Of a stretch of 64,000 bases of DNA, positions 1 through 12,068 are shown piece after piece. The translations under genes were made by a program, and so were the position numbers. Position 1 is the stretch's first letter, and each line of letters begins with the position of its first letter. A model generated the notes under the pieces. The model searched no databases. It had not been told where the DNA came from and saw only the letters and a list, made by a program, of their open reading frames with translations. Source of the DNA: Zerene cesonia (Eukaryota; Arthropoda; Insecta; Lepidoptera; Pieridae); NCBI RefSeq assembly GCF_012273895.1, contig NC_052107.1:3720001-3784000 (forward strand). The letters run 5' to 3'.

Positions 1-435
1 TCCGATGCCTCACGCTGATCGTGATAACTTCCTTCGTACCGTCAATACGGCTCAGCATGTTCTCAAAAATGTTTTACGTGTCATCCGCTTTGTTTTGGTT
101 CTTGTTTGTCTATAAAACGACCGTTATAAGAGCTGAGAAGAAAGGGGAGTGACTTTGATTAACAGTATTTTGTAAGCGTATGTTATAAGAATTCTTTAAT
201 AATACGTATAATATTGTTAGGAACTTCTCATTATTATGTCGAAATAAATTATACGAATACCTTATTTGTACATGTTTATTTATCGTATCCTACCAATAAT
301 ATTTATAAATACGGATAGTAAGTTTGGTGAGGATGAATGGATGTTTGTTACTCCTTTACAAAACCATTGAACGGATTACCATGATACAGAGCTGTGATGT
401 AGCTTACGTAGCAGAATAACTCATGAACTACATAC

Positions 436-481
436 CCTAGTCCGCGGTCCAAACCAAGTAGGTTTAGGACCGCGGACTAGG
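436..481. repeat. near-perfect 20-bp GC-rich hairpin
   Basis: The left arm CCTAGTCCGCGGTCCAAACC (436-455) pairs with 461-481, with one extra base in the right arm, around a five-base loop AAGTA. It sits in AT-rich DNA and has ATAC close to both ends. Confidence 0.8.
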
Positions 482-1270
482 ATACTAAAATAAGCTCAAT
501 TTTTATTTAAATATATAATCCAAACCGAAACGAAAACAGTTCTATCATAATTCTTTCGGCTCCATTGTCAGATCATACATATCTGTATATGTTTAAATTG
601 TAGTATTAAATAATACCAATTGAAAAAAATAACAAACGCAGCAGTAACATCTATGATTATCAACGCATTTCTCTGGAATGCGTTGATCATCATCAGATCC
701 TAGTATTCTTATCTCGGAATCACCATTAGAATAACTCCTTTCCAAAATGAATTCCAATTATCGAAATCGGTTCTATAGTGACGAAGTTATCTGCGTAAAT
801 AACATATAAAAAAATGATGCGTCGAAGTAAGTAGCCTCTTTCTTTTTGGAAGTCGATCAAAAATACAGCGCCAATAAATTGTGCATTTCGAATCAGAAGG
901 TAAGAATGTTACAATGCAAAATACACAAGACGACAAGCTATAAGAATTATCATAATTTTACCGAGTCTTATGTTTATGGTAACATTTACATATACAAAAG
1001 GGCAAACGCTCACCAACAAGCCATGTAAAAACAATATGAAGAAATGTTTTTCTACAATCACCAAACGTTGAAGATAAGGGTATCATCCCATTGTTCTGTT
1101 AACATGCCAAAAAATTAATGAAAGAAAATTTTGTTTATTTACTGACTATTAATGTATGCGAAAACTGAAGCGTCTAAACAAAATCTCAATAAAAGTATCC
1201 CTACATTTTCATTTCTATTTCAATTGTTTCTCAATTGTTTTGTGAGTACAAACAAATTTTTATGACCTTT

Positions 1271-1596
1271 TTTATGTCATAGCGGGCAACTGAGCTAGTG
1301 GTTCGCCTAATGATAAGCGATTACCACCACCCATGAACATTCGCAGAGGCTCAGACCTCTGCCAATGTGCTGTCCGCTTTTAAGGGGTAAGGGATAGCAA
1401 AACGATTGATGATTGATGACTGTAAAGAAGGAGTGGACGGGGAAGGGTGAGAAAAGGAAATAGCCTCCGGCTCCTCTACTTACCGTACGAAACTCAATAG
1501 CATGCTATTATTTCATTCCGTTTTTCTGGGGGGGTGTGGTACTTCCAGTGCGAGCTAACCTAATTCGTGCAGAAGCATGCTCGCCTACCACATATT
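1271..1596 (+). repeat. interspersed repeat family R, copy 1, near full length
   Basis: AACTGAGCTAGTGGTTCGCC, GATAAGCGATTACCACCACC, CATGAACATTCGCAGAGG, GCCTCCGGCTCCTCTACTTA and AGCATGCTCGCCTACCACAT recur in order in the copies at 18.3 and 20.4 kb. The class is not known to me; no pol III box or inverted termini were recognised. Confidence 0.7.
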
Positions 1597-1602
1597 AGTT
1601 AT

Positions 1603-2620
1603 GTTATTTATACCCTGTTAAAACACTGTCATTTATAAGAAAACAAGGGGCCTTTGCTATTATTTGAACATTGTTATAGACATGAAAAGTTGTAGGCAGT
1701 CGAACGTTAAAGATGCGTACGCGTAATATTTTCCGCATCGTTTATTCAGTTCTAAAGTAAAGAGCTATGGGTAAACACCGTTATACAACTAAAGATGATT
1801 ATTCTCCTTGACTTTAACCTTTTTCTTCGATCGTGCAGTAAAACAAATAGTTTATGACAATTTGCTAGAGTCCGGTTTCCTTTAACCAATTAAATTGCAA
1901 AGACATAAGGAAATATTCATTAATAAAATAATAAGTTATGAAAATGCCATCCATGTTACTATAGTTTATATAGATTGAGATTAAGAACATTATAATAATG
2001 ATGCAACAATAGCAGTTCCTTGCGTTATAAACTTGATCTATTTACTAAAAATTCATTATATTGTCCTATTTGGCAAATAACTAATAGAATGACAAGAACT
2101 TAAATGTAAGGGTCGTTTCGCAAATTCGTCAAATATCAATTGATTAATTATTATTCTTGTATTTCGTATCTTTACTACAAGCGCCATCAAACTGGCATAT
2201 TAAAGCTGTTTCTTAACGAAATATCTTTTCTAAATCATTTCTCGAAGAAAACATCTAAGAACGAAGCAAACTAGACAAATTTGTCTCCAATTCATATTCT
2301 AACAATATTTTAAGTACAATATAATATAATTTCGGCGTACGAGCGCCGCAAAATATTGTTTAGGTAATACGAGGACTACTCTCTTCCTACACAAACCATC
2401 CAACAGATGTTAATATTGAATACTTTTAGTCCTTTGGATCGTCTGTCATCACAAGGATTATAAATAGTTGTCTGGAGATTAGTTACACGAATGGTCTTCT
2501 AAAAAAAGTTGCGAAATGTGTCTGGGAGTATAATATATTGTATACGGTTTATTGTTAACAATATTTCTTAAAACATGTGTAAAAAAATCATAGAGTTTAC
2601 GTGACGTACGTTTGCATAAG
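1603..2620. other. no gene seen
   Basis: AT-rich intergenic sequence. I see no coding exon, RNA gene or clear repeat here. The same holds for 490-1270 and 2790-3270. Confidence 0.5.
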
Positions 2621-2624
2621 TAAT

Positions 2625-2782
2625 GTAGACTAATATTATAAAGCTGAAGATTTAGTTTGGTTGGCGCTAATCTCAGGAACTACTGGTTTAATTTGAAAAA
2701 TTTTTTCAGTGTTAGATAACCCATTTATTGAAGACTATGTTATATCAGATACTACGTGGCTTAAATCGCAGGCCACAGCTAG
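2625..2782 (+). mobile_element. Helitron-like element, group D
   Basis: Starts GACTAATATTATAAAGCTGA, contains CTCAGGAACTACTGG and ends CAGGCCACAGCTAG. This group shares the 5' signature but has its own body (CTGAAGA.., GTTTGAACGC.. in related copies). Confidence 0.65.
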
Positions 2783-3273
2783 TGTTTTATATAGTGTGGG
2801 GCATCATCATGGTTTGTCCTTTTAAAGTAAGTAAGGTCAGGCCTTGCTCTTGGACCATATTGTACATAAACAACAAATAATTATTTATTTTGATTGACAA
2901 GCATAGCAAAGACCTAATTATTTTATAACAATATAATTGCTATAATCATAACAATCGAATAATGCAATATAAACGTGATTTTGTAAAGATAAGGAAATCT
3001 CAAAGAAAGGAATGACCAGTTGTTTTTTTTTTTTTTGCGGATGTATTAATTATTTATTAATTAATGGACAATGGATGAGACATTTCAGATTTCATGTGAT
3101 AATCTAAGACTTAGATATGCAAGAGGAAGTTGTCGTGAAATGCAGCAATTAATGTAATTAGAACTTATCAATACATCATTCATTTCATAAATGTATATTA
3201 TGGTGTTAATAATCATACACGCAGTTAAAATATTTTCGTTGGTTCCTAAATTTTATGAAGTTATTATATTATT

Positions 3274-3472
3274 CTAGCTGCGCCCCGCGGGTTCACCCGC
3301 GTAAGTCCGTATCCCGTAGGAATATCGGGATAAAAAGTGGCCTATATGTTATTCCAGTTGTCCAGCTGTCTACGTACCAAATTTAATTGCATCAGTTCAG
3401 TAGTTTTTGCGTGAAAGAGCAACAAACACACACATCCTTACAAACTTTCGCATTTATAATATTAGTAGGATT
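3274..3472 (-). mobile_element. Lep1-type non-autonomous Helitron, group A
   Basis: Nearly full copy. On the - strand it runs from TAATATTATAAATGCGAAAG through CTCTTTCACGCAAAAACTAC and TTATCCCGATATTCCTACGG to the GC-rich 3' hairpin and terminal CTAG. One of eight group A copies in the window. Confidence 0.8.
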
Positions 3473-3499
3473 AGTAGGATAGGATAAGCTATATTAACT

Positions 3500-3690
3500 G
3501 GCCGCCTCCTTGGTACAGTGGTTAACGCGTGAGCATAGAACGGACGGCTCCTTTGATTTGATTTTCGGTGGGGACGCATAAAAAATATGTCTCGGTTTTG
3601 CAGAACACAGAAGGCTGATCACTTGTCCATTAAAGAAAATCGATCATTGAAAGAAATCTGCCCCATACTCCAGCAAGGGACTCGGGACTT
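3500..3690 (+). mobile_element. tRNA-headed SINE, family 1 (Metulj-like)
   Basis: CCTTGGTACAGTGGTTAACG is a box A-type head. It is followed by GGTGGGGACGCATAAAAAAT, AGAAGGCTGATCACTTGTCC, AAAGAAAATCGATCATTGAA and CTGCCCCATACTCCAGCAAG. Similar to the copies at 29.5 and 61.9 kb. The Metulj name is by resemblance only. Confidence 0.7.
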
Positions 3691-4252
3691 CATTATATTA
3701 ACTTATAATTTTTTTATACTATATATATTTATACACGATTTGTAATCTTTCACAAAAATATGATTAGTGAAGAGTATACGGGCATTCATTAAAAAAAATA
3801 TAACAATAAAATATAACATTTAATGTCACTAAAAATACCTATATTCCTAAGCGTGAACCACAAATGCATAGAATACTCATCCAATTAAGACAATCACAAG
3901 AATTATAGTATCCTCCGTCCATTCTATGTATACAATGCAAGATGCAAGCAAACCTTAGTACATACCTAGTATAGGTTAATTGTAAACATGTGTAAAGTGT
4001 CATGATGCAATGGAGTTATTACTTTCATAATATTCACATGCTTATTAAAAACCGGTTTTTATTATATATTTACATACATACATTTAAATCAACTAATATA
4101 TGACGAGTCACAGAGGTATTTGTTAGTATGTTGTTATATAATAATTTCCAAGATAAATGTTATTTCATATTATTATGTTTATTACTAGCCGTGTAACGCG
4201 ACGTTGTCTGCGTTGACCCGCAATAATACAATAATATTTAACATTGAGTATA

Positions 4253-4392
4253 TCACACTAATATTATAAATGTGAAAGTTTGTTCGTTTGGATGTTTGTC
4301 CGTCAATCACGATTAAACTACTGAATTTTGGTAAACAGACAGGGTATAAACAGGAATTTTGATATGCGGGCGAAGCCGGGTCGAGCGTCTAG
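4253..4392 (+). mobile_element. Helitron, group B, internally deleted
   Basis: Starts TCACACTAATATTATAAATG, then GGATGTTTGTCCGTCAATCA. It jumps from the CAGACAGGGTATAAAC block to GGGCGAAGCCGGGTCGAGCG and ends CTAG. A degraded 3' fragment on the opposite strand (ACTAGCCGTGTAAC) lies just before it, near 4185. Confidence 0.75.
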
Positions 4393-4539
4393 TATCTTAT
4401 AATATTTAACCATTGAGTGCCTCTGTAGAAAACCTTTGTAGTGGCGCGGAATCATAGGCGGAACACTAGATTTTTTAAAATCAGTTAAATAGTTTCCAAG
4501 TAGACGAGTATTTTAATATTAGTACCTATATTCTTTTTT

Positions 4540-4672
4540 GTCTGTATTTTTTTTTGTGTGTGTGTTACCTAATTTCTTTGATTGGGTGAACCGATTTTCA
4601 TGATTCTTATTTTACTTGAGAGCTGGCGCCTCCCTTTTGGTTCCATTTAAATTAGGCCTGACAATTAGAACA
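4540..4672 (+). repeat. possible dispersed AT-rich repeat (ACCGATTTTCATGA type)
   Basis: GGTGAACCGATTTTCATGAT, then CTTGAGAGCTGGCGCCTCCC. Partly matches 28560-28700 (ACCGATTTTCAAGA) and, loosely, the CCGACTTCAA-containing stretches at 22372-22456 and 53338-53480. Boundaries and family are uncertain. Confidence 0.3.
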
Positions 4673-4679
4673 TATAAAA

Positions 4680-6060
4680 TAAATTTAATAATTATTTTTC
4701 ACAAAAATATATATCACGATTATCTTTTTACGATAATCCGTATAAAAGATACTTGCAGCTAATTTTTCTTCCTTCATTTACAATTTATTTCATCAAAAAC
4801 ATGCATCACACAATCGTCACAGCTTCCTAGGCTATTACAAAAGTTGATAAACACAACACGCTATTAAGCTTTACAACTAAATTGTGTAGGATATCTCTTT
4901 AATTGTTTAATGTATGGAAAACTGTACAAACACTAGCCTAATATTTTAAAAGTACACTGTCTAGACGGACGGCTTTATCTAGATAAATGCAAATCTACTT
5001 TTCATGCTTAGTAACATAAATTTCGACTAAACTAACATAACCCTCCAGCACAATGCTGAAGCCAAATGCAATGATTGGGACTTAAATGTATTGCGCGGAA
5101 TGGAGATGAGATACAAACACACGAACACATAGGAATTGCGATTTTTTTAAGTGGTATAAATATCTTATTCTCAATTACATTAGAGAAGTGGTGTAAACAA
5201 TATTAAAATAAGTCAAAAATTTATATGAAGCACTTTGATGGACTTGATTGTCTAAGATTTTGCAGGCGGTTACATTTTTTGTTAAACTAGCTTCTTCCTT
5301 TTCAATTCCTTTTAAATATTAGTTCACTTTAAACGGGAATATGTTTTTCCAACATTTTTTTAATTTTTTTCTACCTAGTTCAGGTTATTTTAATGTTTTG
5401 ATAAAACCCGTGTGATGTTACCCTTATAAACAGTAATTTAATATTCCAAAACAGTCGAAAATCTATTTAGAAATCGAGTAACGAAATAGATATAAGTACA
5501 GTCAAATATAAAGTCAGTAAAAATAAAAATACAGTCGGATTGTCGCGTCTGAACTGACTTGAACAGTTAGAAATGTTGTGTTACACTGTATAAGTATTTT
5601 GCTCCCTTCCAAGCTTATTCATCCACCGAGGAAAGAACTTAGGCTCCTTTCTTCCTCCATATCCATTTTCACATATTAAACTCTCGTTCGTACTTACATT
5701 CATCAAGACTATGAATGATATAAAAAGCAATCAGTCACCATTGAAGTAAATCCACTTCGCCATATATTTAAGTAAATTTTTCGCATAATTGGCGTAGACC
5801 AAATTTTGTTACCCCAATTAACCAACTTAGGTCCTCGTCGTGACTAAATAAGAAACATTGGGTGCTAGGTATCCCAAGGAAATATATCGCGAAATAGTCA
5901 TTAAAGAATCGTAATTATAGCCTTCTATTATACAAAAGATTTAATTAATTGAAAAATCTATGTTTAGAACGATGCCTATTCCCTTAAGACATATCATAAT
6001 TATTAGTTATTTATTAGTATTCAATTTAGGAGTATGTTATAAAAGGAACTTACCATTTGT
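4680..6060. other. no gene seen
   Basis: AT-rich, short stop-bounded frames only. Confidence 0.5.
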
Positions 6061-6075
6061 TTTAACATATCAGTG

Positions 6076-6177
6076 TATGCGCATCCTTAGAGGCACTACC
6101 TCTGCGAATGTTCATGGGCGGTGGTGATCGCTTACCATCAGGCGAACAACCAGCTCAGTTGCCCGCTATGACATAAA
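6076..6177 (-). repeat. interspersed repeat family R, 5' part only
   Basis: TCTGCGAATGTTCATGGGCG, GTGGTGATCGCTTACCATCA and CAGCTCAGTTGCCCGCTATG are the exact reverse complement of the first 100 bases of the family. Confidence 0.7.
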
Positions 6178-6344
6178 AAAACGAAATTTAATAAAGGCCG
6201 AGTTATATGAATTGGATCATGTGTGATAATATAATAGCATTAATTATATAAATGAAAAAAGTTTGAGTCATTCGAATAGGCATCAAAATGTATTCTCTCA
6301 TGGGAATGAGTTGCTATACAGCGGTAAAATATAACCTGTATCAC

Positions 6345-6453
6345 TCTCTAGCCTCCTATCCATCTCCAGACACAGTAATGAAATTATAATATTGTTCCGT
6401 TGCGACGCTAGAGAAAGACAAAAACAAACACAGTTTCTCATTTATAATATACC
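6345..6453 (-). mobile_element. Helitron-like 5' fragment, group C
   Basis: CTCTAGCCTCCTATCCATCT, TGTTCCGTTGCGACGCTAGA and GAAAGACAAAAACAAACACA, then TTTATAATATACC. The 3' part with CTAG is not seen. Confidence 0.45.
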
Positions 6454-6459
6454 TATATA

Positions 6460-8680
6460 TAAAATTCTCGTTATAATATACAGTTAGTTTAAGAACACTT
6501 ACAAAATTGACACCAATACATCATTATATACAAAAATACGAAAAGATAAGCCGAGTTTTGCTGTACTTACACGTTGTTATGACATGATAAGAACAATAGA
6601 CGGTATTTGATTATTTTCAGATATCAGTCCAGAGTATCAAAAATTTGTATTTGTATGTATGTAAACGCAGATTGTACCTAGATAAATATAAGGAGAGATG
6701 TAGAAAATAATTATGGCTCAGCGTCGCATTCAGGTAAGTTCGTTAAATCCCCAATTGTATTACGTCAAATTATAAAACGGGGTCGAGATAAGGGCACCTG
6801 CTTAAGGGCTTAGAGATAATTAATGCCTCGCGAAACAGGAAAGGTTTTAAATAACAATTAAATGAACACAACAAAATAATATACTATCGTTATTTCATTA
6901 ATCATCCAGTAGCAGCATGTCGATAGGTATTGTTATTGTACAAAAATGTAGAATGATGACCTCGCCGCGTATTGAGTATTGTTTACTTGATCTTTTTCTA
7001 TCGTGTATCTATTTTGATAAGCAAAAATAGATTACATCTCCACTAGTGCGGATTTCTTTGTGAAAACAAAGGTCGTCTGAAATCTGTTAATTTCCCACGC
7101 CGTTTATTTGAAAATTTCATTCGTTTTATTATAATACCTTACCAAATGAAGATGTGTAATTCGATATTCGTTTTACACATTACCGTATTTCTTGTGCCAT
7201 TACGCAATACGAGTCGAGTAAATCGAGAAATGAATTCCTTATTTGTACATCCTGTTTACTATCTAAGAGTAGAAATACTTCATTGATAAAAGACACTTTT
7301 CGTCCGAATAAAGAAATAAACCTAAGCGAGAATTACCAGCGCAAATAAAATTATTGAACAATGTATTAAGCAACACTCACACTATTTTCTGTGGTCCACG
7401 CTATTATAATGACCTCCTTTTTGTCGTGGTTATTTTAACTTTAACATTGACTTAGGTAACGTGTCCATACTATTGCGAGGACCGTAAGTTCGTTCGTAAG
7501 AACTTTATATAGTTTCTACGTAGGGTACATATATGTACATAACATGAGTATGAAGTTCTAGAAAAATATACCGTAAGTCCCACCTCGTCAATTTTAGTTT
7601 TGTTTGATATAGTTTCATTTCATCAAGTAATGTACTGAAAGATATCTTTTTTTTGTCGGATTCGAGGAGGCGTCCATAATGAATAAAATAGAATAAGAAC
7701 ATTCCTCCTCTTGGTATTTACCAATACTTTTATTTTTAAAGGCAATTTCGAATCGAATGCTATATATACAATTAAAAATGTTTCGGAACGAAAATTAAAA
7801 AGATAAGTATGAACATCTTCGAGAAAACCCCTGAAAGGACAAGGATCTTTTGGTGTGTGGTGAAATTCAGAACTAATCGCCGTCGTTTGGTGAAACGTTG
7901 CCTAATCTCTTTGATGAAGATGTATGATTGTAATACTAAAACTAATAGAATAAAACGTTTGCTTTTTGTCGTAGAATATCCTATAAAAATTAAATCGAAT
8001 AATACCACTAGCAATATGACATATATTACATATTATTAAACCTCTCTTATTAATTAATGAACAATGTTTTTCATTGGACGTCTAACCACAAAAAGAGACG
8101 AAATATGGAAGCGACTAAACGCTATATTAAAAATCCATTTCAATGAGATTAAAAATTATTCTCCGTTGACCTGAAAGAGATAATACAGAATGATAGTGCT
8201 GTTTTCTGTGTCACATTACATATCATGTATAAACTAGTCGTAAAGTACCTTTGTTCAGGAGAAAAATAAATGAACATTCATTATTAAATATTTTCACAAA
8301 GAGCTTTTGGAAACTTCTAAGGGGAAGTAACTTCTATTCTCTATACGAAAGTTCTATCAAAACATTCAAACTGCCAGGAAAGGAAGTCATCTATAACGGA
8401 TTTTCTTCCGTTTTTACGATCACGCTTAACGTAATTATGTTCAGTGGCATTCGAATTATTCATTTTTACACAGTTTTAAGCTAATTGGTGAATTGTTCAA
8501 GAGGTTGGTCGTCTGTAAAAGCGATGAGAAACAAATGTAAAGTTGAATGACACTTATAAAATTAATGTTATTACATACAATTACTGTTAACATATGTAAT
8601 TAGCCCGCTCGTAGCCTATATTTGTAGCTTTTAACACGAAAGATAAACATTTAAAAATTTTGTGAAATAATAATTATATG
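6460..8680. other. no gene seen
   Basis: Overlapping frames of 65-80 codons at 7505-8484 on both strands have AT-driven composition (Phe, Ile, Lys, Asn) and no recognised domain. I take them as chance. Confidence 0.5.
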
Positions 8681-8682
8681 TA

Positions 8683-8888
8683 ATCCTACTCCTACTAGTA
8701 ACATTATAAATGCGAAAGTTTGTAAGGATGTGCGTTTGTTGCTCTTTCACGCAAAAACTACTGAACCGATTGCAATGAAATTTGGTACGTAGACAGCTGG
8801 ATAACTGGAATAACATATAGGCAACTTTTTATCCCGATATTCCTACGGGATACAGACTTACCCGGGTGAAACCTCGGGGAACGGCTAG
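8683..8888 (+). mobile_element. Lep1-type non-autonomous Helitron, group A
   Basis: Full-length copy from TCCTACTCCTACTAGTAACA to CTAG at 8885-8888. Contains ATAAATGCGAAAGTTTGT, TTTGGTACGTAGACAGCTGG and TATCCCGATATTCCTACGGG. Confidence 0.82.
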
Positions 8889-9019
8889 TAGTTTAATAAT
8901 TATAGTTTGTCTCAATGAATTTCGACCACCGGCAATCTCAGTTGTAAGAAGCCACCAGCATAAGAGATATACTATTACGCAGTCCACCCGGTGGTCGGCG
9001 TTAACGTGATAAATATATT

Positions 9020-9118
9020 CCCTAAAGCCTACATATCCAACGATGAATGAATTTTTGAAATCAGTCCGGTAGTTCTTGAGATAAGCGCGTTCAAAATAAC
9101 TCTGCAGCGTTAGTATAA
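9020..9118 (-). mobile_element. Helitron-like fragment, group D
   Basis: Contains GTCCGGTAGTTCTTGAGATA, AGCGCGTTCAAAATAACTCT and GCAGCGTTAGTATAATTA, the inverse of the group D 5' part. No CTAG end is seen. Confidence 0.5.
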
Positions 9119-9704
9119 TTAATAATCAATTCTGTATAATATATTCGTAAAGATAATCAAATATGGGCACAAAAACACGTGCTTACTGTCACTATCTCTT
9201 AAAATTATGCAAAAATCTCAGTGCTGCACGTGTTAGTACAGACGACACACATTAACGATATACTTAATGGCTATTATACTGTCTAAAAGCTAAAATAGCA
9301 TACCTCGAAAAATACCAGTAGATTTTATTAGAATATTTGATTTACGATAAAACCGGAAATTTATTTGATCAACGGACCGATTTGTGAGCTCGCTTCCCAA
9401 ATTTGATTTGATTGATCATGATGTGCCTGACATGATAATCAAATTAGGAATAGAAACTAGTTGATAACGAAGTACTATAATTATCTATACTTATCTGAAT
9501 TATGGGTTTATTGATAATATTTTGGCTATATTCAGACTGTATAGTAATGCCTGTTATTAACACGCACAAATTATGTTGAAATCCAATTAATTTTATCTAC
9601 TAAAACATTTAAAGTGGATTGTTATATAAGAGCGAGTTTGATGCAACAAGGATAAAAAGATAATAAGTTACTTCTAAAATTATTTTAAGGAAAGCAATGT
9701 AGAA

Positions 9705-9832
9705 TATTATTTAATTATTTTAAGGTTAATAACATAATGAATAACTTGCGTTTAAAATCCGTTAAAAAGTCTTTAATTTCTAAATATAATACTCGCGTAA
9801 AATCAAACACAAGAAAATACTATTATTTAATT
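9705..9832 (+). mobile_element. short snap-back retroelement-like repeat, copy 1 (5'-shortened), with 12-bp TSD
   Basis: TATTATTTAATT flanks both sides (9705-9716, 9821-9832). Only the distal part of the family remains: AATAACATAATGAATAACTT, then GCGTTTAAAATCCGTTAAAA and the constant end AAATCAAACACAAGAAAATAC. The GC-rich core is missing, which fits 5' truncation during target-primed insertion. Confidence 0.75.
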
Positions 9833-10098
9833 GTTTATTAACCACATCGTCTTAAACCACGTTGCGCTGTTTACTCTAAATATCTATTAATATTTCATAT
9901 ATCTTAATAAGTAAGTAATAAATATGAATAAATAATTATTATTTACACGAATTTCTGTTTGTTTACATTAGTTTAAATCGTGCATATTAATATTACTTCC
10001 TATATCCGTTTCCATAAGTCTACCTTGACATTGATATGTGCTGGTATGACATTGTAGTGTTAAACTGTTATATAAATACACTTAAGTTTTATAAAATG

Positions 10099-10336
10099 CT
10101 AGCTTCCGCCTGCGGCTTCACCCGCGTGGTATTAGGGCATTTATAAATGATTTAGTGACATTCCTGTTTTATCCCAAGGGAGTATTTAATCGGGAAAAAT
10201 AGTATACTATCAAGTTAGATCATACCCTGTCTGTATACCAAATTTTATGAAAATCCGTTAAGTAGTTTCTGCGTGATTGTCGGACAAACATCGAAACAAA
10301 CAAACTTTCACATTTATAATATAAGTGTGATAGTGT
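10099..10336 (-). mobile_element. Helitron, group B
   Basis: CTAG at 10099-10102, a GC-rich end (GCCTGCGGCTTCACCCGCG), TTATCCCAAGGGAGTATTTA, CATACCCTGTCTGTATACCA and CTTTCACATTTATAATATAAGTGTGA at the 5' end, inverted relative to +. Confidence 0.75.
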
Positions 10337-10609
10337 GATACATACAGTAAGCGAGTAATGTTACCGTTAAGTAAGCATGTTAATAATACTTCCTAGTCAT
10401 ATGACTATACACGTATATACCTACCTGTAGTAATTTTATATACTTACGTGAAAGTTTTTTTTTCCGTTTGTGTATTTCTCTAAAACGCATGATGAAATTT
10501 ATATAAATTGTGGATGAAAAGTTAAAGTAAGTTCTTTTCGGGTGTTGTTTTAAGCGTGAAACAAATTGTAGAAATTGAAAAATGTATATATAGATACACT
10601 AACTTTTCA

Positions 10610-10830
10610 CCTGGCCTGGCTTTCCGTCCGTACAGCAAAGAGAAACATAGACTGTCTCGTGGTTTTACCTGTATGATTCTTGCCTTCTCCGTTTGATTTT
10701 TGAGATGAAAACCATCCTATATCCTTTCTAGGGCTCAAACTATCTTCGTGTAAAATTTTATTTAAGTCTGTTGTTTAGGTGTGAAGGGTTAGGACTGACA
10801 GATAGAAAAATAGAAAATAAGGAGCAGGAT
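10610..10830 (-). mobile_element. very degraded group E Helitron-like sequence
   Basis: CTGGCTTTCCGTCCGTACAG, TTGTTTAGGTGTGAAGGGTT and GACTGACAGATAGAAAAATA follow the order of group E blocks, but both ends have decayed. Confidence 0.35.
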
Positions 10831-11154
10831 CTTCTTATAAAAAATTCTTATGTAATGTTACTTGTATAATGCATTAATAAAATTATGCACAATCTTAATA
10901 TGTATAAATACACACTTGGCACACTTACAAAAATTATTTAAAAAAATCGAGAATAGAAAATATTTGTGAACTTGATTTTTAACAGTTTTTATTATATAAA
11001 ATAAACGGAATATGCGATGTTTTCAATTTGAAATAATAGATTGTTTACAAGTAAATTAAATTGACCGACCCGCGAAGGCGCAAAAAAAACCGAAATTTAC
11101 TTATTAATAATTTAATGTAATAAAAAAATTACATTTAAAATTATATCTAACTTA

Positions 11155-11335
11155 TTTACTACGTCCCTCCGGTTCAATGTTGGAACCAAGAGTGTTTCTT
11201 CGGCGGGGCAGCGTCGTGGTCGTGGATTGCCGTCATCTTTTCTGGAATCGCAGGTGTACCGCAGGTGTGCGCGATGTTGCAATCGTTACCGGGTAGAAGT
11301 TCTTACTGGGTGGCCTTATGCATCTTCTTATAATT
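11155..11335 (-). mobile_element. GC-rich island, probable fragment of a transposon coding region
   Basis: A sharply bounded GC-rich block in AT-rich surroundings. On the - strand one frame reads KNFYPVTIATSRTPAVHLRF, then meets a stop; another stretch reads TLPRRRNTLGSNIEPEG. It resembles a dispersed lepidopteran sequence I cannot classify. Stops show it is not functional. Confidence 0.35.
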
Positions 11336-11494
11336 AATGCGTGTTATATGTACATAACAAGTACACTTTGTCCAGCATAATAATAATAAATTATTGATAC
11401 GTTGTAATAGTTACGAAAATTATTGATCACTGATACAAAATTAGGTGTACGAGTAAAAAATACATTAACATTCTATTTGCCCCACCTACGACCC

Positions 11495-11632
11495 TTTCGG
11501 CGCTAAGTAAACATTATATGTTATTGAAGTATGTGTGTGTTTGTGTTCGTGAAATTGGTCCAGTATTTATTGAGACAGGCACATTAAAAAAACAAACAAA
11601 CAAACTCTTCAGCTTTATATTATTGCTATGGA
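11495..11632 (-). mobile_element. degraded Helitron-like fragment, group D
   Basis: AAACAAACAAACTCTTCAGC and TTTATATTATTGCTATGGAT match the inverted 5' end of group D; the rest is weak. The left boundary is uncertain. Confidence 0.4.
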
Positions 11633-11876
11633 TATGTGATATCTAAAATTAAACTTCTATAATTTATTGACAACATTCTTCAGTCTTTTTATGAATACAG
11701 TTTTTATGTTAGATTAATTATTAGATTGCTATGATTTTAGATTCGACGTCCATTTATTGCAAATTAGTTTTATATTTATTGGATAATAATTTTGCTTTTA
11801 TTGCATTTACATGCTTTACAAAAATGTTTGCATGGGGTGTGCCAAGAATTAAGGACCAGAATACAATTTGATTTAA

Positions 11877-12068
11877 CTAGATTTTCGCCCTATCTTTGCT
11901 CGCTAGTCAAAGGGAATTCTGGAAAAAAATACCCTATATCACTCTCCAACTTCCGCAATATCTCCAGCCATTAAATCATAGCCCAAAATATATATGTTGC
12001 GGATGAAAGACGGAAGGAGAGACATACCAACAAACGAATACACTTTCGCAATCATAATGTAATTATAA
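11877..12068 (-). mobile_element. Helitron-like element, group E, diverged
   Basis: CTAG at 11877-11880, ATTTTCGCCCTATCTTTGC, GATGAAAGACGGAAGGAGAG, and CACTTTCGCAATCATAATGT at the 5' side. Confidence 0.5.

Noticed and set aside
7772..8484. Overlapping 76-80 codon frames on both strands
   Set aside because: Mirror-image open frames in AT-rich DNA without a recognised domain.
8631..8816. Short - strand frames reading e.g. LSSCLRTKFHCNRFSS (also at 15762-16025 and 44888-45109)
   Set aside because: The same peptide recurs because it is the non-coding body of group A Helitrons read in one frame.
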